Under the pieces are notes generated by a model. It ran no database searches and had not been told where the DNA came from. It was given only the letters and a program-made list of their open reading frames with translations. Below are positions 51,954-59,892 of a stretch of 64,000 bases of DNA, in pieces. How positions within the stretch are numbered: the first letter of the stretch is position 1; every line of letters starts with the position of its first letter. Made by a program: the position numbers and the translations under genes. This stretch comes from Nocardioides sp. Soil797 (GTDB taxonomy: Bacteria > Actinomycetota > Actinomycetes > Propionibacteriales > Nocardioidaceae), in NCBI GenBank assembly GCA_001429555.1, contig LMSR01000003.1, forward strand, positions 1 through 64,000, written 5' to 3'.

Positions 51954-52217
51954 GTGCGGGCCAATCCGCTCGGTCGCGATGCCGCAGCGTGGATCTGGAT
52001 CGAGCTCGCCGGCGGGGTGCTGCACCACTCACCGCACCACACCGCGACTCGGACCCGGTTGCGAACCTTCGACCGCACGCTCACCCCCGAGGACCGACTC
52101 CTGCTCCTCGAGCACGGCTATGAGGTCCTCGGAGCTGTGGTCGACGACGTCGCCCGCCAGCACCGGCCCGCCGCGGCCGTCGGCGTCGAACCTGAGGACC
52201 GGGCTGATGCAGGCTGA
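51954..52217 (+). CDS. Short protein or gene fragment before tniQ
   Basis: 87 aa from GTG 51954; the same frame is open back into the IS-end remnant (to 51894), so it may be the tail of a gene cut by that insertion. LTPEDRLLLLEHGYEVLGAVVDDVARQ looks like real protein. It overlaps tniQ by 11 nt. Function unknown. Confidence 0.4.
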   Translation: MRANPLGRDAAAWIWIELAGGVLHHSPHHTATRTRLRTFDRTLTPEDRLLLLEHGYEVLGAVVDDVARQHRPAAAVGVEPEDRADAG

Positions 52218-53868
52218 CGTGCGGCTCCCGGTCTCGGTTGCCCCGGTAGCCGGGGAGGCACTCGACGGCTACCTCGAGCGACTGGCCGCCGCCAACGGCA
52301 TGGACCACCCAGACCTGGTGAACAGGATCCGGGCAGGCGGCGCGACGACGGCGTTCCTCACGACCGCCCCTGCCTCCCGACTGCTCGACACCATCGCCAC
52401 CCTCGCGGACCTGCCGGATCCGAACGGCCCCTCGGTGCTCGCGGGTCTGCCCGGCATCAACACCCCCGACCTCGACCCGACGAACAAGCGGACCTGGCGA
52501 AACGTCGCCGCGCCTGGATGGCCACCCGAACACGGGAGTGCGCTGTGCCCCCTCTGCGTCACTGGGGACGGGGTGTGGCGGCTGGCGTGGCGTCACCCGT
52601 GGGTCACCGCCTGCGCACGCCACGGCGTGCGGCTCCTCGGCAGTTGCCCAACGTGTCGGCGACGCTTCCGCGCGCACCGCACGCCACTGCGTCCCGTCGA
52701 CGCACCAGCCGGGACGTGCGGCAACCCGGCCGGCGTCCGCGGCCACAACTGTCCCCAACCCCTCGACGAGCTCGCCACGGAACCAGCGTCCGAGGCCGTG
52801 CTCGAAGCCCAACGACGCATCGACACCGCCCTCGCCGGATCTGCGGTCCCGGTGCTCGATGCGCCCACTGACCCCGAAACGTACCTGGCCGAGTTGAAAG
52901 CACTGACTGTGCTGCTCCTGCACCTGGCGATCCAGCCCGGCGGCGACGAGCTTGCCGAGTGGGCGCACCCCGCCCGGATTGACCGGAGTCGCAGCGCCAG
53001 TGGTCGGGGCGCGCGGTGGGGACTGGCTCCGCCAGCCGACCTGAACCTACGGGGCAGCGTCCTCGCGGCCGCGGACGAGATCCTGAGACAGCCCAGCCTC
53101 GACGCCGGGGCCGACCTGCTGCATCCATGGACCGAACGGACACCCGCCCAATCCGATGGCCAACTGGGGTGGCTGGCTGACCACACGACCATGACCCCGA
53201 CCCTGACGAGGCTCGTCATGGCCGCCACCGCCAGCCGGCGCTGCCTCTCCACCCTCCTCGACCACGACCCACCGGCGCCGTTAGCGAACTGGGTCGTACC
53301 GCAGCTCGTGCCAGCAGACGTCTACGACGCGCACCTGGGCCGAGCCCTGGACGTCAGCGCCCGCATCGGCCGACTTTTCGCGTCCCTGTGCCTTGCCCGC
53401 CGCCACGCCGGCGCACCCACCTGGGGCGCCGCAGCGACCGCGCTCGGGCTGCCGGCCGAGGCCGGCGTGAAGACCGCGCGGGCCTGCAGCGCCGACCTCC
53501 TCGTACGCCCCGACGCCTTCGTCAGCGCACTCGACGACCTCGCGGCCCAACTCGACCGCCGCGTCGACTACCGCGCTCGGGAGAACGTGATCCGTGGTCT
53601 CGCGGACGCGACCGGCTGGTACCGACCCTGGACACGAATCCATCACCCAGGCAGCCGCGAGACCAGCTGCGGATACGCGGTCACGTGGCTGTGGACCGAA
53701 TACGCCCACGGGCACATCGACACCAGCCCCGGATGGCAAAGCCCACCCGATCACATCGACCGCGCGCGATATCGCCGCTACGCGAGTCGGCTCTCCGAGA
53801 CCGCGACCACCGCCCTGATCGGCATCGCAACCACCAAGGCGTCGGCACCCGACAGAAGGACAGCGTGA
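52207..53868 (+). CDS. tniQ: TniQ-family transposition protein
   Basis: 553 aa. N-terminal VAPVAGEALDGYLERLAAANG and the zinc-binding pairs CPLC (about residue 114) and CPTC (about 150) around WVTACARHGVRLLG are the TniQ pattern. TniQ/TnsD proteins pick targets for Tn7- and Tn5053-type transposons with a transposase (TniA) and an ATPase (TniB), neither of which is in the window. ATG 52207 is the first codon giving the family N-terminus. GTGA overlap links it to the next gene. Confidence 0.85.
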   Translation: MQADVRLPVSVAPVAGEALDGYLERLAAANGMDHPDLVNRIRAGGATTAFLTTAPASRLLDTIATLADLPDPNGPSVLAGLPGINTPDLDPTNKRTWRNVAAPGWPPEHGSALCPLCVTGDGVWRLAWRHPWVTACARHGVRLLGSCPTCRRRFRAHRTPLRPVDAPAGTCGNPAGVRGHNCPQPLDELATEPASEAVLEAQRRIDTALAGSAVPVLDAPTDPETYLAELKALTVLLLHLAIQPGGDELAEWAHPARIDRSRSASGRGARWGLAPPADLNLRGSVLAAADEILRQPSLDAGADLLHPWTERTPAQSDGQLGWLADHTTMTPTLTRLVMAATASRRCLSTLLDHDPPAPLANWVVPQLVPADVYDAHLGRALDVSARIGRLFASLCLARRHAGAPTWGAAATALGLPAEAGVKTARACSADLLVRPDAFVSALDDLAAQLDRRVDYRARENVIRGLADATGWYRPWTRIHHPGSRETSCGYAVTWLWTEYAHGHIDTSPGWQSPPDHIDRARYRRYASRLSETATTALIGIATTKASAPDRRTA

Positions 53869-54104
53869 AACACAACAACGAGGTGTGGAGCCTGTGGGAC
53901 GCCGACGAGCTCGTCAGCGTCCACCTCACCGACCACGACGCACGAGATGCGCGCGAACAGCACCTCGAGCGCTACCTGGCATTCCCTGCCGACCGAGACG
54001 TCGTCATGACGGCCGTCGAGATCCGTCGGACCCGGCTGGTAGACCACACACCGCTGGTCGGCTCCAACGGGCGTCGACCCCAGGCATCGAATGGAGGTCC
54101 GTGA
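53865..54104 (+). CDS. Small hypothetical protein after tniQ
   Basis: 79 aa, acidic to neutral, beginning MKHNNEVWSLWDADELVSVH. Coupled to tniQ by GTGA behind AGAAGGA. No domain recognised; possibly a transposon or element accessory protein. Confidence 0.6.
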   Translation: MKHNNEVWSLWDADELVSVHLTDHDARDAREQHLERYLAFPADRDVVMTAVEIRRTRLVDHTPLVGSNGRRPQASNGGP

Positions 54105-55063
54105 TGGTCGTCATCCAGGTCGCGATCTACCCCGAGCGTGCCGCCTCGATCCGCGCCGGCCTCGACCCTGAAGCCACCACCGTCGAGATCGACCTGGACG
54201 CGATCACCCAAGACGAGCGCGACCTCCTTGCCGACCACAACGGCCAACCCGTCAACGTCACCCGCCCCACCGTCGAAGACCTCTTCGCCGCCCTGCGAAC
54301 CGCGGCAGCCAAGGAACACGAAGCCGTGGAGGAGATCCTCGACGCGCACCGTGCCGTCCTCGAGGCGCGAAAGGTCACGACCTGGCAGGAGCGACTGGGG
54401 ACCTCCGGCGACTTCACCTACGACGTCGTCGAACCCGACTGGCGCCGAGCACGCCGCAGCGCCGCCCCCGGAGGACCCGACTGGGTGGCGATCATGGCCA
54501 GGCACCGCGACAAGATCCGCGAAGTCACCGAAGGCGAAGAAGCCGCCGCCTGGGTGCGTGAACTCGAAGCGATCAACAAGGACGCTCGCGAACGCGCACT
54601 CGGGGAGTGGCACGAAGCCGAACAGGCGAAGTACCGAGAACGAGAGGAGGGAATCGCCCGGCTGAAGGAGTGGGCCACCAGGAATGGCTCTGAGCGGGTC
54701 CGGCTGCTCATCGAGGAGAACATGGCCACCTGGTACGGCGTAGCCGAGGACGAGTACTTTGCCGACCACACCCCCGCCGGGTTCACGCCGCTGACCGATG
54801 AGGACTACGTCCTATCGCTCCCGGTGCCCGACGTGCCCGACATCCACGCCCTTCGCGAAGCCCGCCGCATCGCGGCCACCGACGACGCTCTCGGCGAACC
54901 CCAGCTCGTCCGGATCGGAAGGGCCGGCGACACGAGCGAGACACCCGGCGGTCCAGCCGTACGACTCGCCATCACCGGTCCCCACGGCGCCCAGTGCGTC
55001 GTCTGGCGACCCGTGACCGACGACCACCCAGCAGAAACCAGCGACGGCCGCCACGCACCCTGA
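54104..55063 (+). CDS. Hypothetical charged helical protein
   Basis: 319 aa, rich in Glu, Arg and Ala. A small N-terminal domain (VVIQVAIYPERAASIRAG) is followed by a long charged helical middle that includes EGEEAAAWVRELEAINKDAR, and a more ordered C-terminus with YVLSLPVPDVPDI. No enzyme motif is seen. ATG 54104 shares its A with the preceding stop. Confidence 0.6.
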   Translation: MVVIQVAIYPERAASIRAGLDPEATTVEIDLDAITQDERDLLADHNGQPVNVTRPTVEDLFAALRTAAAKEHEAVEEILDAHRAVLEARKVTTWQERLGTSGDFTYDVVEPDWRRARRSAAPGGPDWVAIMARHRDKIREVTEGEEAAAWVRELEAINKDARERALGEWHEAEQAKYREREEGIARLKEWATRNGSERVRLLIEENMATWYGVAEDEYFADHTPAGFTPLTDEDYVLSLPVPDVPDIHALREARRIAATDDALGEPQLVRIGRAGDTSETPGGPAVRLAITGPHGAQCVVWRPVTDDHPAETSDGRHAP

Positions 55064-55139
55064 GCGCCCCGGAAACCCGTTCGCCCCGTTCGGGATCTCC
55101 TGCGACCCTGATCGACCGCCCACCTGTGAGGAGGACAGC

Positions 55140-55787
55140 ATGACGGTCTGGTTCACCGCCGACCAGCACTTCGGCCACGGTCGACTCCTCGAGCTCTCCG
55201 AGCGACGTGGGGCGGCGTTCTCGACCGTCAGCGAGATGAACGCCCGGCTCATCACGAACTGGAACACGGTCGTCGCACCTGAGGACACCGTGTGGGTCCT
55301 CGGCGACTTCGACATGCATGGCAAGGACGCCACCCTGGCCTTCGTCGGACCGCTTGCCGGCACCAAGATCCTCATCAGTGGCAATCATGACTCGTGTTGG
55401 GCCGGTGTCCGTGACGGCTGGAAGAACCGGGACCTCTACCTCGCCGCCGGGTTCGCTGCGGTCATGGACTTCGCCGTCACCACCCTCCCGCCCGCTCGAC
55501 CTCAAGCACCGGCGACGCGGGTGCTGCTGTCCCACTTCCCCTACGCCGGTGACTCCCGCGAGGCGGAGGTCGGGGACCGGTACGCCCAGTTCCGGCTCCG
55601 CGACGAAGGCATCCCCCTGCTCCACGGACACGTCCACGAGGCATTTCGTGAACGCCGCACCAAGCAGGGCACCTGGGGTATCAACGTCGGGGTCGACTGG
55701 TGGGACTACGCACCGGTCTCCGCCGAGACCCTCGCCCAGCACCTGGAGGACCTCCGCCGCGGCCGCGTCGCTCCCATCATTGGCTAA
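55140..55787 (+). CDS. Calcineurin-like metallophosphoesterase
   Basis: 215 aa. Metal-binding motifs are present in order: TADQHFGHG (DxH), WVLGDFD (GDxxD-like), ISGNHD (GNHD), LLSHFPY and LLHGHVH (GHxH). It should hydrolyse phosphomonoesters or diesters; the substrate is unknown and such genes are common on phages and plasmids. GAGGAGG precedes the ATG. Its stop overlaps the convergent minus-strand gene by 3 nt. Confidence 0.85.
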   Translation: MTVWFTADQHFGHGRLLELSERRGAAFSTVSEMNARLITNWNTVVAPEDTVWVLGDFDMHGKDATLAFVGPLAGTKILISGNHDSCWAGVRDGWKNRDLYLAAGFAAVMDFAVTTLPPARPQAPATRVLLSHFPYAGDSREAEVGDRYAQFRLRDEGIPLLHGHVHEAFRERRTKQGTWGINVGVDWWDYAPVSAETLAQHLEDLRRGRVAPIIG

Positions 55788-56083
55788 CCCCGTGGATCGG
55801 CGACGGTCTCGCGCAGCCTTGCGGTGACCTTGACGACCTGCGGATCATCGACCGCGACCGGCTCTGCGGCCTCGCCATCGAGCGCCGCCCACAGCAGGTC
55901 GCGCCAACCCGCCATCACGTGGCGCCGCCGAAGCATCAGCGCGCTCGTAGCCTGTCCGTTCGCGTCGACGTGAACGACCAGGTAATCCGCGAAGTCGCCG
56001 CCAGCACTCCGGGAGACCTGCCCGACCGTCTCCGAACTGGCCGAATCGCCGCCCGGCCACATCGCTGCGTCGATGACCAGCAT
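55784..56083 (-). CDS. Small hypothetical protein
   Basis: 99 aa from ATG 56083 (a GTG at 56104 is also possible). FADYLVVHVDANGQATSALM has a convincing alternating pattern and codon use favours this strand over the open + frame. Convergent with the metallophosphoesterase. Function unknown. Confidence 0.5.
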   Translation of the reverse strand: MLVIDAAMWPGGDSASSETVGQVSRSAGGDFADYLVVHVDANGQATSALMLRRRHVMAGWRDLLWAALDGEAAEPVAVDDPQVVKVTARLRETVADPRG

Positions 56084-56169
56084 GACCGAATGCTCACACG
56101 ACACCGGGAGCCTGCGAGCCGCAGACCTCCGCGAGAGCTTCGTCCTGAGCGGCTCATAGGCTGCTCGGC

Positions 56170-56806
56170 ATGGCCGGCCGTCTCACACCGACCCAACTCG
56201 AAACGCTGCAGTGGATCGCGGACGGAAAGGCAGACGGCGACGCACCCAACCCCCGTCGCGTCTCCGACCAGCCCCCTGCCCGTCGGCGGGCTCAAGTTCA
56301 GCGATCTCGTGGCGTGGTGGGCTGCCCACCGGTCCTGCCCGCCCGACCTCGATAGCCCGGGAATCGCCCGCCACCTGTATCAGCGGCTGACTGCGTCACT
56401 CGCGAGCCCTCCAGAGGGTCTGCTGTTCCGGACCTACTACGCACGGTTCAAGGACAACCCAGACGTCATCGCACTCGTGCCGCAGGTCCATCTCCACTAC
56501 GAGCCGCTCGACCAGAGAACCCGCCGGGCATCCGTGAACGGGGCAGCCCTCGCGCGCCAGCGGATGGACTTCCTCATGTTGTTCAGCGACCGCAAACGGG
56601 TCGTCATCGAGGTGGACGGCAAGCAGCACTACGCCGTCGGCGAGACCGCCACCCCTCGCCTCTACTCCGAGATGGTGGCTGAAGACCGACGACTCAAGCT
56701 GGCCGGATATCAAGTCTTCCGATTCGGCGGGTACGAGCTTGGACAGCCGGGAGCGGAGGCAATGCTCAATGAGTTCTTCGACGAGGTTCACTCGAGGATG
56801 AGTTGA
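56170..56806 (+). pseudogene. Frameshifted nuclease-like gene
   Basis: ATG 56170 begins AGRLTPTQLETLQWIADGKADGD, the N-terminus of an actinobacterial family, but the frame is lost near a C run (56249-56254). The following frame carries a PD-(D/E)xK-like nuclease region (RQRMDFLMLF, RKRVVIEVDGKQHYA, AGYQVFRFGGYEL) to 56806. The linker between the halves is also much shorter than I would expect, suggesting deletion. The nuclease half may still be made from an internal GTG near 56311. Confidence 0.5.
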
Positions 56807-56923
56807 GCGGGCGGGCACTACCCGCTCGAGTGCCGGGTTGGCTGGCACGCGGCTAGCCTAGGCGTCGATCCCTCTGCGATGCAGCAGATGACCTCGTGTG
56901 ATGGACGGCTGAGTAGTACTCGC

Positions 56924-57892
56924 TCAAGCGTTCTGTCCCATAATGACGGCAAGAAGCGTCTCGCGCAGCGCGGTCAGGGCTTCGGGCTGACGCTTGTCGC
57001 GAAGGTGTGCGAGCCGCAGGGTTCTCTGCAGGCTCGGTTTGAGGGGCCGCGCTACGAACTCGCCGGTCTCGAGCTCGGCGACGCAGGCACTCTCGGGCAG
57101 GATGGCGCTGTACCCGTCGCGTCGAATCATCTCCTTCATCAGCGACACGCTGTCGAAGCGCAGCCCCGGGTCGATCTTGAGGTCCCCCTCCTCGAAGTAG
57201 CGCTCCAGGATCCCGCGGGTTCCGAAGGGTGCCGCGGGCAGGATGAGCTCAAGTCTAGCGAGATCGGCGCGTTTGACGACTGCCTGCTGCAGGTGGGGGT
57301 TGTCGCTGCGACCGGTCACGAGAAGTGCCTCGTCGAAGAGTTTGGTGGTCGAGATCTTCGGCGAGTTTGCCCGCACGAGAACGACTGCGAGGTCGACCGC
57401 GCCGCTCGTCAACATTTCGTACACGTGGCCGCTGGAGGCCTCGAAGACCGAGACGTGGATGTGTGGGTACTCCTTGCTGAACCGTCTCAGGACGTCGGGG
57501 ACGTAGGTGGTGGAGAACGGCCGGGACACCGCCAGCGACACCCTGTCGCGGGGGCCGAGCTTGGACTGCTCGACCTCGTCGACAGCGGTGCCCATGAGGT
57601 CGAGGACCTCGACTGCGTACTGGAGGAGCACACGACCGGTCGCGGTGGGCTCGACTCCGTGTCCTCGTCGCTCGAGGAGCTTGGTGCCCAGGTCGGTCTC
57701 GAGCTGCCGGATCTGGCGGCTCAGGGCTGGCTGGGCGATGTCGAGTGCTGCTTCGGCGGCCGTGAAGCTTCCGCCCTGAGCAACGTGCATGAAGTAGAGG
57801 AGCCGTCGGGAGTCGATCAGGCGCGACGAGGCGACGGCAGTCACCTCGCTCGCCGTGCGCGGTACGCGCTTGTCAGTCGCCACACCGGGCAT
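56924..57892 (-). CDS. LysR-family regulator
   Basis: 322 aa. N-terminal winged helix (LLYFMHVAQGGSFTAAEAAL, then QPALSRQIRQLE) and the substrate-binding domain ending in a typical LysR C-terminus. ATG 57892 gives a normal length; a GTG four codons later is possible. It is third in a minus-strand operon and is a good candidate to control the divergent PPDK-like operon. The inducer is unknown. Confidence 0.85.
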   Translation of the reverse strand: MPGVATDKRVPRTASEVTAVASSRLIDSRRLLYFMHVAQGGSFTAAEAALDIAQPALSRQIRQLETDLGTKLLERRGHGVEPTATGRVLLQYAVEVLDLMGTAVDEVEQSKLGPRDRVSLAVSRPFSTTYVPDVLRRFSKEYPHIHVSVFEASSGHVYEMLTSGAVDLAVVLVRANSPKISTTKLFDEALLVTGRSDNPHLQQAVVKRADLARLELILPAAPFGTRGILERYFEEGDLKIDPGLRFDSVSLMKEMIRRDGYSAILPESACVAELETGEFVARPLKPSLQRTLRLAHLRDKRQPEALTALRETLLAVIMGQNA

Positions 57893-57920
57893 TCTGGCAC
57901 TCGTCTGGCATGGCTCGGGT

Positions 57921-58739
57921 CTACCTCCCCGTCCAGCGGGGCGGACGCCGTTCGGCGAAGGCGAGGGACCCTTCGCGTGCGTCGTGCGACTCGAGCACCG
58001 ACCGGGTGAGCGCCTCGTGCTCATCCCAGGTCAGGTCGGCGCCGCCGTCTGCTGCACGGATGAGGATCGTCTTCGACATCTCGATGGCCAACGGGGCGTT
58101 GTCGGCGATGCTGCCAGCCAGCGCGATCGCGGCCTCCACGGCGCCGCCGGGCGGGGTCAGCCGGTTGACCAGGCCGACCTCGTGCAGGCGCGCCGCGCTC
58201 ATGGGTTGTCCCGTCAGCGCCACCTCGGCCGCTACATGCCAGGGGATCCGGTGGGGGAGCCGAAGGAGACCTCCGGCTGCGGCGACGAGGCCTCTGCGAA
58301 CTTCCGGCAGGCCCAGCTGCGCATTGTCGGCTGCCACGACCAGGTCGCACGCCAAAGCCATCTCCATGCCCCCGGCGAGTGCGAACCCCTCGATCGCTGC
58401 GATCACCGGTTTGCGCGGGGGACGGCGGGTGAATCCGGCGAAGCCACCGTCCTCGAGGAACGGCAGATCGCCCGACGCGAAGGCCTTCAGGTCCATTCCG
58501 GCGCTGAACCCCTTGCCGGCGCCCGTGAGGACCGCCACCCGGAGGTCAGGGTCTGCGTCGAAGTCGGCGAATGCCTGGAAGAGGGCCCGCGCGAGGCTCA
58601 TGTCGACCGCGTTCCTGGCCGCGGGCCTGTTGAGTGTCATGAGCACGACGCGCGGGTCGTCCGGTAGCCGGTCGAGGAGCAGTGGCCACTCGGTCTGGTG
58701 CGGGGCGCGGTCTGGGTCCTGGTTCGGGTCGTGGCTCAA
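57921..58739 (-). CDS. Enoyl-CoA hydratase/isomerase
   Basis: 272 aa crotonase fold. GAGKGFSAGMDLKAF (oxyanion hole loop), IEGFALAGGMEMALACDLV and LGLPEVRRGL are clear; the glutamate of GLPEV matches the catalytic position and the earlier glutamate is replaced within GMEMA. It acts on CoA thioesters, so the region has a catabolic role. I chose TTG 58739, which overlaps the stop of the upstream BioY-like gene (TTGA), because no ATG or GTG gives a full N-terminus. Confidence 0.8.
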   Translation of the reverse strand: MSHDPNQDPDRAPHQTEWPLLLDRLPDDPRVVLMTLNRPAARNAVDMSLARALFQAFADFDADPDLRVAVLTGAGKGFSAGMDLKAFASGDLPFLEDGGFAGFTRRPPRKPVIAAIEGFALAGGMEMALACDLVVAADNAQLGLPEVRRGLVAAAGGLLRLPHRIPWHVAAEVALTGQPMSAARLHEVGLVNRLTPPGGAVEAAIALAGSIADNAPLAIEMSKTILIRAADGGADLTWDEHEALTRSVLESHDAREGSLAFAERRPPRWTGR

Positions 58740-58915
58740 CGGGTACGCCGATCCGGGACCAGGGACAGGGGCGTGTGGACGGCGACTTGTGCGGCCAAGC
58801 CGGTCAGCGCGGCGCCGTAGATGACGACAGCAACGTCGACGACGGCATGGCATGGCAGGACGTCGGCGAGGACGCTGTGGGGGGAGTAGGTGGGGCGGAT
58901 CGCGGCTGTGCTCAT
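58736..58915 (-). pseudogene. Truncated BioY-like biotin transporter
   Basis: 59 aa with a strong AAAGGAG site before ATG 58915. The sequence up to residue 50 (VLADVLPCHAVVDVAVVIYG, then LTGLAAQVAVHTPLSLVP) resembles the N-terminus of BioY S-components, which are about 190-200 aa; it stops after a few unrelated residues at the TTGA overlap with the hydratase gene. Transport is unlikely. It may survive as a leader that couples translation of the hydratase. Confidence 0.55.
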
Positions 58916-59108
58916 GAATTCTCCTTTATGTGAACGAAGGCCGTAGACGTGGCGCCCGTCACATGTTACGTTCCGATTGCGATAACTGCTATGCCGAAAC
59001 GCGAATTATCAGAACCAGCGCCGACGCCCGTGTGAGAGGGCCAACCGGTGCGCCGGCCGAGAAGCCTTTGCGGGCTGGCTCGGAGAGTCAGCAACGGAAA
59101 GGACAGAG
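58916..59108. promoter_or_regulatory. Divergent promoter region with LysR-type dyads
   Basis: 193 nt between the BioY-like gene and the PPDK-like operon. ATA-N5-TAT (58982-58992) fits the T-N11-A style of LysR sites, and GATAA (58981-58985) is mirrored by TTATC (59006-59010). The AT-rich centre contrasts with the surrounding GC-rich DNA. Confidence 0.5.
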
Positions 59109-59855
59109 ATGGTGAAGCTGTACACGGACACCGACAAGTTCGAGTCCCACGAAGGTCCGGTCGTGGTCGAGGCGTTCCACTCCGCGTTGAAGGACCTCGT
59201 ACGGTCCTCGCTCGACAAGGCGGGCGTCTCCTGGAAGGAGTTCGTCTTCTCCAAGGAGTACGAGTTCATCACCCCCGAAGCCATCGCCGCGATCGAGCAG
59301 AGCGTGGTGGAGAGCGGCTACCGCTATCAGACCTCTGCGGTGATCTCGTTCATCGAGCGGCCAGAGGCCTACTCACCCATCGCCGGCGCGGACGCGACCT
59401 CGGACACGTTCTCGTTCGAGCACGCCGACGCTGTCACGAGCGAGCTCGAGGACGGAAGGGCGCAGGTCGGGCAGGGCGACAACGTCGCGACTTACGCGAA
59501 GAACGTCATCGGCACGGCGCGCTACTACCGCTCCATCGACGACGTGATGACCGGTCTGCGTGAGGGAGTGCCGGCGAACACGGTCGCGATCATCGATGAC
59601 TCGGGCGGCACGCTCACCGCTCCGATAATCGAGCAGTTCACCGGCATCGTCTGCGCGGGCGGCACCGTCCGCTCCCACTTGGGCATCCTCACGCGCGAGT
59701 ACGGGATCCCGTGCGTGATGAACTCGAAGATCTCCGGGGTCGTGAACGGCGACACCGTCGAGGTCGGAGTGTCCGGCGCTGCCAAGACGACCGAGGCCTA
59801 CCAGCAAGGGCGCGAGATGTCCGTGCCCGTCTGGAAGCACGCCTCCGCGTCCTGA
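59109..59855 (+). CDS. Stand-alone phosphohistidine (PEP-utiliser swivel) domain protein
   Basis: 248 aa. The C-terminal half holds a PEP-utilising mobile domain: TGIVCAGGTVRSHLGILTRE with the phospho-accepting histidine in SH (about residue 190), then YGIPCVMNSK. In dikinases this domain carries phosphate between active sites. Here it is a separate protein without ATP-binding or PEP-binding domains. The N-terminal half is unfamiliar. AAAGGACAGAG precedes the ATG; first gene of the operon. Confidence 0.7.
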   Translation: MVKLYTDTDKFESHEGPVVVEAFHSALKDLVRSSLDKAGVSWKEFVFSKEYEFITPEAIAAIEQSVVESGYRYQTSAVISFIERPEAYSPIAGADATSDTFSFEHADAVTSELEDGRAQVGQGDNVATYAKNVIGTARYYRSIDDVMTGLREGVPANTVAIIDDSGGTLTAPIIEQFTGIVCAGGTVRSHLGILTREYGIPCVMNSKISGVVNGDTVEVGVSGAAKTTEAYQQGREMSVPVWKHASAS

Positions 59856-59892
59856 CTACCCATCCCGACCGACCGTGACCAAGGAGTCCACG

